NCBI RefSeq assembly: GCF_019049325.1
Contig: NZ_JAGMUO010000028.1
Location: 1-64,000 of the forward strand
Direction of reading: 5' to 3'
Source of the DNA: Streptomyces sp. AC512_CC834
Lineage (GTDB): Bacteria > Actinomycetota > Actinomycetes > Streptomycetales > Streptomycetaceae
Length of the DNA: 64,000 nucleotides
Under the pieces are notes generated by a model, which was not told the DNA's origin, did not search any database, and saw only the letters and a program-made list of their open reading frames with translations. Positions 52,601 through 64,000 of the stretch are shown one piece after another (the stretch's first letter is position 1; the number at the start of each line of letters is the position of its first letter). The position numbers and the translations under genes are program-made.

Positions 52601-54310
52601 CCCGACGACGTACCGGACGAGACACCCGGGAGCGGACCCGACACACCCCAGCCGTCGCTGCCCGCCCTCCGCGAGGCCTACCGCGCCGCCTCCCAGCTCT
52701 ACGAGAAGGTGGGCGTCGGCGCCGACCTGCGCGCCGAACAGGCCCGCGCGGAGAGCGACGAGAGCGCGGCCCGTGCGGACCTGGACCGGCTGAGCAACAA
52801 GGTCCGCACCCGGGCCGGGCAGTTGCTGGAGTCGCCCGACGGCTCCGACGGACCCTCCCGGCAGGCCGCCGCCGCCCGCGCCGAGGAACTGGTGCAGCTC
52901 CTGGAAACGCGCATGTCCAGCGCGAGCGAACAGCTCGGCCGACTGCGCGGCGAGGCCGAACGGCACGCGCCCGAGGACGGCGATACCCACACCGAACTCA
53001 CCGGGGACCTCCTCCCGCGCGACGCCGAGCACGCCCAGACCCTGCTGCGCACGGCGAGCGCCGAACTCGCCTCCCGCACCGAGGCACTGGCCCAGGCCCG
53101 CGCGGCCCACGCCGAACTGCTCGACGCGCACCGCGCCGCCGAGGACGCGGCCGGCGGCTTCGACGAGATCGCCGCCATGCTCCGCGACCTGCTGCGCGAA
53201 CACGCGCCCGAAGAGGAGCAGGAGGAGACCGAGCCCTACCCGGGCGGTCTGGAGGAGGCCCGCCAGTCGGCCGCCGAGGCCCGCCGCTCGCTGCGCGGCT
53301 GCGCCGCCGACCTGTCCGCCGCCGAGGCCGCCGTACGCGAGGCGAGCGACGTCCTCGTCCGGCACGCCAACTCCACCCGCTACGAGCAGGTCCGCACCCC
53401 CGCCCGCCAGCAGATCCGCGAACTGCCCGCCGCCGCGCTGCCCGAACACGCCGCCAAGTGGGCCGACGCCTTCGCCCCGCGGCTGCGCGTCCTGACCGAC
53501 GAACTGGCGCAGCTCGAGCGCAACCGCGACTCGATCGTGGACCGGCTGCGCGGCCTGGTCGAGTCCGCCCTCGCCACCCTCCGCTCCGCCCAGCGGCTCT
53601 CCCGGCTGCCGGAAGGACTCGGCGAGTGGTCCGGACAGGAGTTCCTGCGCATCCGCTTCGAGGAACCCGACCAGGCCACGCTCACCGAGCGGCTCGGCGA
53701 GGTCGTCGACGAGGCCACCCGCGCGGCCGTGAAGAAGAACTCCGACCTGCGCCGCGACGGCATGTCCCTGCTGCTGCGCGGCGTCGCCGCCGCCCTGAAT
53801 CCCAAGGGCGTCGCCGTCGAGATCCTCAAGCCCGACGCCGTACTGCGCGCCGAACGCGTCCCCGTCGGCCAGATGGGCGACGTCTTCTCCGGCGGCCAGT
53901 TGCTCACCGCGGCCATCGCCCTGTACTGCACGATGGCCGCCCTGCGCAGCAACGACCGGGGCCGCGACCGGCACCGCCACGCCGGCACCCTGTTCCTCGA
54001 CAACCCCATCGGCCGCGCCAACGCCACCTACCTGCTGGAGCTCCAGCGGGCCGTCTCGGACGCGCTCGGCGTCCAGCTCCTGTACACCACCGGCCTGTTC
54101 GACACGACCGCGCTGGCCGAGTTCCCGCTGGTCATCCGGCTGCGCAACGACGCCGACCTCAGGGCGGGACTGAAGTACATCAGCGTGGAGGAGCATCTGA
54201 AACCGGGACTGCCCCAGCCGACCCCGGCCGCTGACGGGGAGGGCGAGACGGTGCACAGCGAGATCATGGCGACCCGCATGTACAAACGGCCCGCCCAGTC
54301 ACCCTCCTAG
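49646..54310 (+). CDS. MukB/JetC-like SMC-type ATPase (1554 aa)
   Basis: This is an SMC architecture. The N-head has Walker A E-N-G-G-G-K-S (Lys69), two long coiled coils rich in Ala/Glu/Arg span about 285-680 and 805-1300, and a globular hinge-like domain lies at about 685-805 (G-I-P-A-L-P-G-W-R-Y-L; V-V-I-T-D-P-D-S). The C-head has the signature F-S-G-G-Q (1414-1418) and Walker B G-T-L-F-L-D-N-P (Asp1452, Asn1453). Asn replaces the usual catalytic Glu. TAGGAGAG precedes the ATG. It closes the operon; the next gene is convergent and overlaps by three bases. It likely loops or clamps DNA with the two upstream products. Confidence 0.88.
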   Translation: MYELSRVRLYSIGPAGARYADTVLDLRGVGEPVPDPAPTQAEFFEEEPVGPPRRPAPAGVLFLENGGGKSVLLKLIFSVMLPGHRNTLGGASSGVLRKFLLADDCGHVALEWQHVQTGECVVVGKVSEWRGRQVSGDPRKFAEAWYSFRPGPGLTLDNLPVAEATAVRPPADGVSGAQGRRRTMKGFRDALTEAGKTYPHLEVHWEEIHDRWIEHLGDLALDPELFRYQREMNADEGEAAGLFAVKKDSDFTDLLLRAVTDTRDTDGLADLVGGFGNKLGRRAELIAERDFTAGSADLLGRIVEAAEARTRARDIHTAAERRTRNLARRLSARGARERVRAGDLAQRVTAAAYAVTHAESARDRGSLVAAELAYRHASLALAAAEKSAAAQKRELADARTLHSAWQAAEAVLRHRAAADRVSRVSAAIQEAERDAAPALAARAKAAVGLVGALHTAAGKAEHHANEEEERSAALQEAGEAAHRDSTTAATEAQRARSEAGHLRQRLGEVEQETAEAVRAGWLDDSAPDADPARAALAASDAEKTTVAAWDTAREAARRTTEHAREAAAAENRAELTAARAADAATAAGRAHEAERRTAEALAAEDRLADLLGLAAEPRPGIPQPRQDADRDDRTAAPRAAEGALAPEELDRFADELRELLDGTVSAAERQLFELRTAAADDSRILGALGDGGLLPPGPDVLATVEFLGEHGIPALPGWRYLAQAVDPADHARVLAARPELVDGVVITDPDSHTRAREVLGAAALLPRSAVAVGTAAALLAPTPAPDTDTGDVFLVPPNPAMHDEHAADEERHALRARAGERDEEIRTLAARLGKDRELAARLASWRTGCPAGRLAELARTAEEARAFAEETEAELTEARTARAEADESAAEAVRMRDERQEAAQKARRAADALAGLAFRLRERAGWQVKLRELADEGAEAEARAQTCLERARAADEDRRAAQRAADDARRTARALRAERSEIAGAPDDVPDETPGSGPDTPQPSLPALREAYRAASQLYEKVGVGADLRAEQARAESDESAARADLDRLSNKVRTRAGQLLESPDGSDGPSRQAAAARAEELVQLLETRMSSASEQLGRLRGEAERHAPEDGDTHTELTGDLLPRDAEHAQTLLRTASAELASRTEALAQARAAHAELLDAHRAAEDAAGGFDEIAAMLRDLLREHAPEEEQEETEPYPGGLEEARQSAAEARRSLRGCAADLSAAEAAVREASDVLVRHANSTRYEQVRTPARQQIRELPAAALPEHAAKWADAFAPRLRVLTDELAQLERNRDSIVDRLRGLVESALATLRSAQRLSRLPEGLGEWSGQEFLRIRFEEPDQATLTERLGEVVDEATRAAVKKNSDLRRDGMSLLLRGVAAALNPKGVAVEILKPDAVLRAERVPVGQMGDVFSGGQLLTAAIALYCTMAALRSNDRGRDRHRHAGTLFLDNPIGRANATYLLELQRAVSDALGVQLLYTTGLFDTTALAEFPLVIRLRNDADLRAGLKYISVEEHLKPGLPQPTPAADGEGETVHSEIMATRMYKRPAQSPS

Positions 54311-55488
54311 CCGGGCTCGCCGCCCAAGCCCAAGCCCACGCCCCCGCCCGCGGAGCGCGGTGCCTCGCGGTCGCCGAGCCGCTCGAGCAGCCACGCGTGG
54401 AAGATCGCGATGTGGTGCTCGGTCGGCACCAGCACCCCACCCGACCGGTAGGCCCGGGACGACATGGCCGGCTGGGTCCGCTCGCAGGCCGCGAAGTCCT
54501 GGGTGTTGACCCGGTGGAACAGCTCGACCGACTTGGACAGGTCGGCTCCTGACGCCACCACCTCGGGCGCGTACAGCCAGTCGCACTCGACGACCGTGTG
54601 GTCCTCGGCCAGCGGGAACATGCGGTGCAGGATCACATGGTCCGGCACGAGGTTGACGAAGACCGTCGGTTTGACCGTGATGGCGTAGTAGCGGCGGTCC
54701 TGGTCCCCGGACACCTCGGGCAGCCTGCCGAAGCCCTCGCTGCCGTCGACAGTGAAGCCCTTCACCCCGTCGCCGAACTCGGCACCGTGGCCCACGTAGT
54801 ACTGCGCCGCGTAGCCCTCGGCGAACTCCGGTAGCACCTCGGTGAGTTCGGGGTGGATGGTCGCGCAGTGGTAGCACTCCATGAAGTTCTCGACGATCAG
54901 CTTCCAGTTGGCCCGCACGTCGTACCTGACGCGCCGGCCGAGGGCGAGGCCCTCCGTCCCGTACTGCTCGACGGCGGCCGGATCGCCGAGCCGTTCGACC
55001 GCCGCGCCGCGCACCGTCTCCTCGAAGGAGGGCGGCTCGTCGGCCAGGCACACCCAGGCATAGCCGAGCCACTCGCGCAGCGCGACCTCGACCAGGCCGT
55101 ACGCCGACCGGTCGACGTCCGTCATCCGCGTCAGGTTGGGCGCGGCGACCAGCCTGCCGTCGAGGTCGTACGTCCACGCGTGGTACGGGCACTGCAGGGT
55201 GCGGCGCACCTCGCCGGACTCCTCCAGGCAGAGCTGTGCGCCGCGGTGCCGGCAGACGTTGAGGAAGGCGCGCAGCCCGCCCCCGCGGGTACGCGTGACG
55301 AGCACGCTCTCGCGGCCGACCCGCACGGTGCGAAAGGCGCCGGGCCGCTCGAGGTCGGCGCCGCGGACCGCGCAGAACCACATCGACTCGAAGACGTGCC
55401 GCTGCTCCTGACGGAAGACCTCCGGGTCGGTGTAGTAGCGGCCCGGAAGCGTCGCGATGAGGCTGGGGGACAGGGGGGTCGTCGTCAC
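54307..55488 (-). CDS. Rieske non-heme iron oxygenase, glycine-betaine demethylase-like (GbcA type)
   Basis: The 393-aa protein has Rieske ligands C79-x-H81 and C100-x2-H103, and the mononuclear iron site with His207 and His212 in [12 protein letters not shown]. This is the Rieske oxygenase alpha-subunit family that includes betaine and stachydrine demethylases. Neighbouring genes for dimethylglycine and sarcosine oxidation make glycine betaine the most likely substrate, giving dimethylglycine and formaldehyde. Electrons probably come from the ferredoxin and reductase encoded at 61478-63003. GAGGAG precedes the GTG, which overlaps the upstream oxidase gene. Confidence 0.92.
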   Translation of the reverse strand: MTTTPLSPSLIATLPGRYYTDPEVFRQEQRHVFESMWFCAVRGADLERPGAFRTVRVGRESVLVTRTRGGGLRAFLNVCRHRGAQLCLEESGEVRRTLQCPYHAWTYDLDGRLVAAPNLTRMTDVDRSAYGLVEVALREWLGYAWVCLADEPPSFEETVRGAAVERLGDPAAVEQYGTEGLALGRRVRYDVRANWKLIVENFMECYHCATIHPELTEVLPEFAEGYAAQYYVGHGAEFGDGVKGFTVDGSEGFGRLPEVSGDQDRRYYAITVKPTVFVNLVPDHVILHRMFPLAEDHTVVECDWLYAPEVVASGADLSKSVELFHRVNTQDFAACERTQPAMSSRAYRSGGVLVPTEHHIAIFHAWLLERLGDREAPRSAGGGVGLGLGGEPG

Positions 55489-56642
55489 GTGCGTACTCCT
55501 CGGGCGGGATCGAAGAGACCGATGGGGTGCGCTGTCGTGCCCGTCAGCGCCAGGTCGGCGAGGATCTCGCCCACGACGGGTACGAACTTGAAGCCGTGTC
55601 CGGAGAAGCCGCAGGCCACGGTGACCGATCCGGGGTGCGCCGGGTGGCGGGCGATGACGAAGTGCTCGTCGGGGGTGGTGGTGTACATGCAGGTCGTGGC
55701 CTTGAGGAAGGTGCCGGGCAGATCGGGGATGCGGCCCGACATGTGGTCCGCCATCGCCTCGACCTCGTGGCCGTGCACGGTGCGGTCGATGGAATCCGGC
55801 GTCGTGACCTGCCCCTTGCGGAAGAAGGCGACCTTGGCGCCGTGCTCGGGGCCGTCGATGGCCGGGAAGCCGTAGACCTGGACGCCGGCCGCGTCCTCCC
55901 AGACGTAGATCGGATGGTTCGCGGGGCGGAAGGGGCGAAAGGGACGGATGCCGTCGCGCGGCTGGAACCAGTACATGACCTGCCGCTCGACCGTGAACGG
56001 CACCCCGAGGTCCGCGAGCAGCCGCGGTGCCCACGCGCCCGGGCAGATCACCAGGTGGGAAGCGGTGTAGGTGTTCTCGGCGGTGTGCACGCGCACCCCG
56101 TCCCGGTACGGCTCCCAGCGGGTCATCGGTTCGTCGAAGTGCAGGTCGGCGCCCTGCCGGGTGGCGAGCTGGAGATGGGCGGCGACCGTGTTCTCGGGCC
56201 GCAGGAGCCCGGCCTTGGCCTCGTACAGGGCGACCTCGTCGTCCTCGGGTGTGAGTGTCGGGAAGCGGCGGCGGATCTCCCGGGCGTCCAGCATCTCGTG
56301 CGGCAGGTCCCACTCGCGCGCCGAGCGCAGCGAGCCGGAGACGGTCCACGAGTCGGGGCGGCCGACCATCACCCCGCCGCAGAGCAGCGCGATGTCCCGG
56401 CCGGAGGCCCGCGCCAGGTCCTCGTACAGCTCGTAGGCGCGCAGCAGCAGCGGCACGTACGCCGGGTCCTCGAAGTACGACTGCCGGGTGATCCGGGAAC
56501 CGCCGTGGCTGGAGCCCCGGTTGTGCACCGGGCCGAACTTCTCCAGGCCGAGCACACGGGTGCCGCGAGCGGAGAGGTGGTGGGCGGCGGCGCTGCCCAT
56601 GCCGCCGAGACCGATGACGATCACGTCGTAGGTGGGGGACAA
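55485..56642 (-). CDS. Monomeric sarcosine oxidase-like flavoenzyme
   Basis: The 385-aa protein starts at TTG, eight bases after GGAGG. It has the FAD motif [11 protein letters not shown] (~9-19) and near the end [13 protein letters not shown], where the cysteine is the position of the covalent flavin in monomeric sarcosine oxidase. It should oxidise sarcosine (or another N-methyl amino acid) to glycine, formaldehyde and hydrogen peroxide, the last demethylation step of the cluster. Confidence 0.9.
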   Translation of the reverse strand: MSPTYDVIVIGLGGMGSAAAHHLSARGTRVLGLEKFGPVHNRGSSHGGSRITRQSYFEDPAYVPLLLRAYELYEDLARASGRDIALLCGGVMVGRPDSWTVSGSLRSAREWDLPHEMLDAREIRRRFPTLTPEDDEVALYEAKAGLLRPENTVAAHLQLATRQGADLHFDEPMTRWEPYRDGVRVHTAENTYTASHLVICPGAWAPRLLADLGVPFTVERQVMYWFQPRDGIRPFRPFRPANHPIYVWEDAAGVQVYGFPAIDGPEHGAKVAFFRKGQVTTPDSIDRTVHGHEVEAMADHMSGRIPDLPGTFLKATTCMYTTTPDEHFVIARHPAHPGSVTVACGFSGHGFKFVPVVGEILADLALTGTTAHPIGLFDPARGVRT

Positions 56643-56672
56643 CTCGGGGCCTCCTGGCGTCCTCAGCCGTGT

Positions 56673-60275
<3,603 letters not shown>

Positions 60276-60353
60276 TCAACTGGCCGTCAAGAGGTGCGTC
60301 TCAACGCTTGGCAAAGGGAAAACGAAGGCCGAAATCAGCCGGACGCAGCACGC

Positions 60354-60381
60354 CGGACGCGGTGCGGCGGACGCGGTGCGG
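60354..60381. repeat. 14-bp tandem duplication between dehydrogenase and IclR genes
   Basis: CGGACGCGGTGCGG occurs twice in succession in the 237-bp gap 60209-60445, which otherwise holds only operator site 1. Confidence 0.88.
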
Positions 60382-60445
60382 CGCGAGACCGGGGGATCCC
60401 CTTCGCGATCCCGGTCCCGTGCCGTCCGTCCGTACGGTCGGTCGC

Positions 60446-61228
60446 TCAGTCGCCGTACCCCATGCGGCGGGACAGCTCGACCCCCGCCGCCAGGGTGCGC
60501 TTCGCCAGGTCCGGCAGCCGGTCCGGCGTCAGCCGGTACACCGGGCCCGAGACACTGATCGAGGCGATGACCTTGCCGTCGTGGGAACGGACGGGTGCCG
60601 CCACGGCCGCGAGCCCGATCTCCAGCTCCTCCTGGGTGATCGCGTAGCCCTGCCCGGTCACGGTCTCCAGCTCGCCGCGCAGCACCGCCGCGCCGGTGAC
60701 GGTCTGCTCGGTGAACCGGTGCAGCGGGCGGGCCAGCAGGCCCTCGCGCAGGGTGGGCGGCAGATGGGCGAGCAGCACCTTGCCGCTGGCGGTGGCGTGC
60801 AGCGGAGTGCGCCGGCCGAGCCAGTTCTGCGCCGTCACGGAGGCGGTGCCGCGCGCCTGCATGACGTTGACCGCCGCGTCGTCGTCCAGCACCGCGATGT
60901 TCGCCGTTTCGCCCAGTTCGTCGGCGAGTTCGCGGCAGACGGGCACGCCCTCCTGCGAGATGTCCAGCCGCACCGCCGCCGCCCCCGCGAGGCGCAGTAC
61001 GCCGGCGCCCAGGTAGTACTTGCCGCGCTCCTTCTCCTGGGCCACCAGGCCCCGGTTCTCCAGCACGCCGAGCAGCCGGAACGCGGTGGACTTGTGCACC
61101 TCCAGCTCGTCGGCGATCTCGGTGACACCCGCCTCCCCGTGCCGGGCGAGGATCTCCAGCACGCTCACGGCGCGGTCCACCGACTGCACGGCGCTCGCGG
61201 CGCCTCTGCCGCCCTGCTTGTTCTCCAC
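60446..61228 (-). CDS. IclR-family transcriptional regulator
   Basis: The 260-aa protein has an IclR helix-turn-helix (residues ~12-75: A-V-S-V-L-E-I-L-A, V-T-E-I-A-D-E-L-E-V-H-K-S-T-A-F-R-L-L) and a GAF-like effector domain ending I-A-S-I-S-V-S-G-P-V-Y-R-L. GTG at 61228 is preferred because GAGGA lies just upstream; an ATG at 61273 is the alternative. It sits between the two halves of the betaine cluster, and the matching inverted repeats at 60231 and 61364 indicate that it controls both. Confidence 0.92.
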   Translation of the reverse strand: MENKQGGRGAASAVQSVDRAVSVLEILARHGEAGVTEIADELEVHKSTAFRLLGVLENRGLVAQEKERGKYYLGAGVLRLAGAAAVRLDISQEGVPVCRELADELGETANIAVLDDDAAVNVMQARGTASVTAQNWLGRRTPLHATASGKVLLAHLPPTLREGLLARPLHRFTEQTVTGAAVLRGELETVTGQGYAITQEELEIGLAAVAAPVRSHDGKVIASISVSGPVYRLTPDRLPDLAKRTLAAGVELSRRMGYGD

Positions 61229-61363
61229 GTGGTCCTCACCATGGTCGGGCTGCTGCCTCTGTGTGCGGGTCATGGCTCAACTCTCACCACCTGGCGGCCC
61301 TGTGGGGGACCGCATCTGCGGGAAGCCCTTGACGCCACGGGCGCCCGCCCGGATTCTGTTGCG

Positions 61364-61387
61364 CATAGCGCTCTCCAGTGCGCTATG
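61364..61387. promoter_or_regulatory. Probable IclR operator, site 2
   Basis: CATAGCGC (61364-61371) and its exact complement GCGCTATG (61380-61387) with an eight-base spacer, between divergent iclR and the ferredoxin gene. Same arms and spacer as site 1. Confidence 0.7.
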
Positions 61388-61477
61388 TGAAACATCATGT
61401 TACCGAAGCGTCCGGATCCCGGAAGGGTACGCGTCCGCGCACCCCACCGGACACGCTCCGGACCGAGAGGGGAGCCC

Positions 61478-61801
61478 ATGATTCCCGTCTGCAGCCTCGA
61501 AGACCTCCCCAAGGGCGAGTCCGCCCGCGTCGCGACGAACCCGCCGATCGCCGTCTTCCACACCGACGACGGCGATCTCTACGCCATCGACGACACCTGC
61601 AGTCACCAGGACGCCTCGCTGTCCGACGGCTGGCTGGAGGGCTGCCTGGTCGAATGCCCGCTGCACGCCGCCTTGTTCGACCTCCGCACCGGTCGGCCCA
61701 CCTGCCTCCCGGCCCGCAGGCCCGTGCGCACCCACCGGGTCACCGTCGACGACGGCTTCGTCCACGTCCATCTCGCCGCCGAGGAGGGCAGCGCCGCATG
61801 A
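61478..61801 (+). CDS. Rieske-type ferredoxin
   Basis: The 107-aa protein carries the [2Fe-2S] ligands C41-S-H43 and C60-P-L-H63, with a short beta fold around them. It probably relays electrons from the reductase encoded next to the Rieske oxygenase at 54307. GAGGGGAG precedes the ATG. The stop overlaps the reductase ATG (ATGA). Confidence 0.93.
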   Translation: MIPVCSLEDLPKGESARVATNPPIAVFHTDDGDLYAIDDTCSHQDASLSDGWLEGCLVECPLHAALFDLRTGRPTCLPARRPVRTHRVTVDDGFVHVHLAAEEGSAA

Positions 61802-63003
61802 GGACCGTGACCGTCGTCGGCGCCTCGCTGTCCGGCCTGTACGCCGCCCGGGAACTGCGGGCCCAGGGATTCGACGGCCGACTGGTGATCGTCGGCGACG
61901 AGTCCCACCGGCCCTACGACCGGCCTCCCCTCTCCAAGGACTACCTCACCGGCCGGGCCGACGAGGACCTGCTGGCGCTCACCGACGCCGAGGAGGGCGC
62001 CGACCTGGACGCCGAGTGGCTGCTCGGCGTCCGCGCCCGCGGTCTGGACGCCCGCGGCCGTACCGTCCTGCTCGACGACGGCCGCACCGTGTCCACGGAC
62101 GGGGTCGTCGTCGCCACCGGCGCCTCGGCCCGCCGCCTCACCGTGGACCCGCTCACCGGCGTCCACACCCTGCGCACCCTGGACGACGCCCGCGCCCTGC
62201 GCGCGGAACTCACCCGCGGACCACGCCGGGTGGTCGTCATCGGCGGCGGCTTCATCGGCGCGGAGACCGCTTCCTCGTGCGCGGCTCTCGGGCACGCCGT
62301 CACCGTTGTCGAGGCCGCTCCACTGCCGCTCGTGCCCCAACTCGGACCCGAGATGGCCGCCGTGTGCGCCGCACTGCACCGCCGCGGCGGCGTTGGACTG
62401 GTCACCGGCGCCTGTGTGGCCGCACTGCACGGCACGGCGACCGTCACCGCGGTGGCGCTCACCGATGGCCGGACGCTGCCCGCGGACGTGGTGATCGTCG
62501 GCATCGGCGCCACGCCCAACACCGCCTGGCTGGCGGGCTCGGCACTGGTCCTGAACGACGGCGTCCTGTGCGACGACGGCTGTGTGACCTCCCTGCCGCA
62601 GGTGGTCGCCGTCGGCGACGTGGCCCGCGTCGGCGGCACCCGCGCGGAGCACTGGACCTCCGCCACGCGACAGCCCCGGGTCGCCGTGACGAACCTGCTC
62701 GCCGGGCGCACGGTGCGAAGCGCCCGGGCGGAGCCGTACTTCTGGTCCGACCAGTACGGCGCCCGCCTTCAGTTCGCCGGCCGGCGCCGGGAGGGCGACA
62801 CCGTCCGCATCACCGAGGGTGGGACCGCCGGGGGCGGGCCCGCGGAGGGCGGCCTCCTCGCCCGGTACGAACGGGACGGCCGTACGACCGCGGTGCTCGC
62901 CGTCGACCGGCCCCGCCCCTTCATGCGGGCCCGCCGCGCACTCGCCCGCGAGATCCAGGGGCTGCCGCGGACGGCCGGGGCGGCGCGGTCGGCCGTGCTG
63001 TGA
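61798..63003 (+). CDS. FAD-dependent ferredoxin reductase (BphA4-like)
   Basis: The 401-aa protein shows two dinucleotide folds: V-V-G-A-S-L-S-G-L-Y-A-A at the start for FAD and V-I-G-G-G-F-I-G-A-E near residue 145 for NAD(P)H, with P-Y-D-R-P-P-L-S-K and the V-A-V-G-D-V-A-R motif near 280. It should pass electrons from NADH to the Rieske ferredoxin upstream, so that this pair and the distant oxygenase make a three-component monooxygenase. S-D-Q-Y-G-A-R-L-Q is typical of the class. Confidence 0.93.
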   Translation: MRTVTVVGASLSGLYAARELRAQGFDGRLVIVGDESHRPYDRPPLSKDYLTGRADEDLLALTDAEEGADLDAEWLLGVRARGLDARGRTVLLDDGRTVSTDGVVVATGASARRLTVDPLTGVHTLRTLDDARALRAELTRGPRRVVVIGGGFIGAETASSCAALGHAVTVVEAAPLPLVPQLGPEMAAVCAALHRRGGVGLVTGACVAALHGTATVTAVALTDGRTLPADVVIVGIGATPNTAWLAGSALVLNDGVLCDDGCVTSLPQVVAVGDVARVGGTRAEHWTSATRQPRVAVTNLLAGRTVRSARAEPYFWSDQYGARLQFAGRRREGDTVRITEGGTAGGGPAEGGLLARYERDGRTTAVLAVDRPRPFMRARRALAREIQGLPRTAGAARSAVL

Positions 63004-63052
63004 AGCCCGGTGGCCGGCCGCCGTGCTGTGCTCCCGGCCGCCGGCCTGCTGC

Positions 63053-63715
63053 TCAGGGGTGGGACAGCCGGCCCGTGCCGCCCCGCCTGCGTATCCGCTC
63101 CTGGCCCCGCTCGGCGGCCCTGGCCTGGCGCCTGGCCCGGCGACGCTCGCGGCGCATGGCCCGAGCGGTGCTGCTCGGGGCCGACACCACGCCGTGCCGC
63201 TGGTTGTAGACCTGGCGCGTCACCCACACGTCCAGCACGCCCCAGGTCGCCACCACCGTGCCCGCCACACTGCCGAGCACCATCGGGAAGGCCAGCCAGG
63301 ACTCCGCCATCGTGCACAGAAAGGCGACCATCGCCAGTATCAGCGTCACGGCGACGACGATCACCGCGCGAACGGCCGCCGTACGCACCGGATCCGGGAG
63401 TCGGCGGCGCCGCGCGGGCTCCTCCGTCCACAACGGCCGGTAACCCGACCGCTGCTGCTGCTGCCGCCGCCGCTCGCGCGCTTCCCGCCCGTTCGATCGC
63501 TCCGGTCGTTCCCGCTCCGGTCGTTCCCGCTCCAGTCGTTCACGTGTCGGCTGTTCGCGGCTCGGCTGTTCGCGCGTCGGCCGTTCACCGGCCGGCGCGC
63601 CCGGCCCGGCAGCCGGAATGTCGCGATCCGGTGCCTCGGAGGCCGATGGGGCGGTCAACCCGCCCGCACCGTCTTCCTCGGGCGCCCCGCGCCGCTCCGC
63701 CGTGCCCATCAACAT
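63053..63715 (-). CDS. Low-complexity membrane protein (220 aa)
   Basis: GGGGAG lies a few bases before the ATG at 63715. The first ~95 residues are disordered, with repeated R-E-Q-P and E-R-E-R-P units. Two membrane helices follow (about 118-140 and 148-168), then a strongly basic Arg/Ala tail. The DNA repeats behind the N-terminal part suggest recent length change. No family is recognised. Confidence 0.7.
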   Translation of the reverse strand: MLMGTAERRGAPEEDGAGGLTAPSASEAPDRDIPAAGPGAPAGERPTREQPSREQPTRERLERERPERERPERSNGREARERRRQQQQRSGYRPLWTEEPARRRRLPDPVRTAAVRAVIVVAVTLILAMVAFLCTMAESWLAFPMVLGSVAGTVVATWGVLDVWVTRQVYNQRHGVVSAPSSTARAMRRERRRARRQARAAERGQERIRRRGGTGRLSHP

Positions 63716-64000
63716 GTCACTCCCCACCGCCGACAGACAGCTCGCCCGTGCCCCAAGACACGGCTCCCCTTTGGCTGCCCGGCTTGCGCTGCTTTACGCC
63801 GCCCGGGGGCGGGATGCGGCTCCTGTGGCCGATTCCGCCACCATTTCCCGTAGTGAATGACGAACGACGGGTCCCCAAGATTCCCGAAAATCCCGCGCAG
63901 TCGAAGAATTTCGGCCAATCCGCCCGTCACGCCGGAACGACACCCTCCCGTCCGCCTGCGGATCCCGGGAGGCAATCTCCCGTAATGACCGGACAACTGA
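63716..64000. other. Terminal gap without a recognised gene
   Basis: GC content drops near 63835-63920. No open frame here has a convincing ribosome site or composition. It probably holds the promoter of the 63053-63715 gene and upstream DNA of the next gene outside the window. Confidence 0.4.

Noticed and set aside
49631..54256. Very long open frame antisense to the SMC gene
   Set aside because: It is a mirror of GC-rich codon bias: low-complexity Gly/Ala/Val product, no domain, and the sense strand encodes a clear SMC protein.

Overview
The window is high-GC DNA with actinobacterial codon use, many GTG starts, ATGA/GTGA overlaps between co-directional genes, mycothiol-type formaldehyde detoxification, RbpA with a SigR-type promoter, and a chitinase promoter with DasR-like repeats. 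Everything points to a Streptomyces chromosome. From about 1.5 kb on, gene content and order look like a conserved Streptomyces core arm (rib genes, hisE-hisG, CbxX-type ATPase, chitinase, acyl-CoA dehydrogenase, ppm1, fxsA, rbpA). The species is not determined here.

Layout. 1-1480: a small accessory block (tiny zinc-knuckle protein, two orphan proteins, a DNA-binding-domain-only GntR regulator) that abuts a DUF5995 gene missing its 3' half. 1.9-8.7 kb: GH6 cellulase, NCS2 permease, a divergent MFS/ROK pair with a palindromic operator, and a small membrane protein with an NmrA-like oxidoreductase. 8.9-14 kb: FMN riboswitch, ribE-pnuC/ribM-ribBA-ribH, then hisE, hisG and a PH-domain membrane protein. 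14-25 kb: two tandem CNNM/CBS proteins, a TPR-AAA (CbxX) ATPase, a nucleoside-kinase-like P-loop protein, a secreted C39-like protease, a 50-aa membrane protein, TetR, GH18 chitinase, and acyl-CoA dehydrogenase. 25-35.9 kb: small orphans, Lrp regulator, YtcJ-like amidohydrolase, polyprenol-phosphate mannose synthase, FxsA, RbpA, a UMF1-type MFS / glycerophosphodiesterase / YczE operon, and a divergent MocR regulator. 36-41.5 kb: FtsK-like ATPase with a small membrane partner, ankyrin protein, possible leader peptide, HEAT-like protein, and a decayed GT4 glycosyltransferase.

41.5-46.9 kb is a 5-oxoproline unit. PxpA, PxpB and PxpC form a 5-oxoprolinase, followed upstream by a DUF1445/D-glutamate-cyclase-like protein, an MFS transporter, and a divergent FCD-GntR regulator with a perfect palindrome between them.

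47.1-54.3 kb is the most unusual locus. It is a three-gene operon shaped like MukBEF/MksBEF or Wadjet JetABC: a helical kleisin-like candidate (508 aa), a winged-helix-like partner (293 aa) and a 1554-aa SMC-type ATPase with a central hinge-like domain. No JetD/MksG nuclease is adjacent. The SMC Walker B motif carries Asn where the catalytic Glu is expected.

54.3-63.0 kb is a glycine-betaine (methylated amine) demethylation cluster. It holds a Rieske oxygenase, sarcosine oxidase, dimethylglycine oxidase/dehydrogenase with a GcvT domain, mycothiol-dependent formaldehyde dehydrogenase and IclR on one strand, and a Rieske ferredoxin and its FAD reductase divergently. Two near-identical bipartite inverted repeats lie in front of the two transcription units and probably bind IclR. 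The window ends with a low-complexity membrane protein. Short tandem repeats (8-18 bp units) are unusually common in the intergenic gaps.
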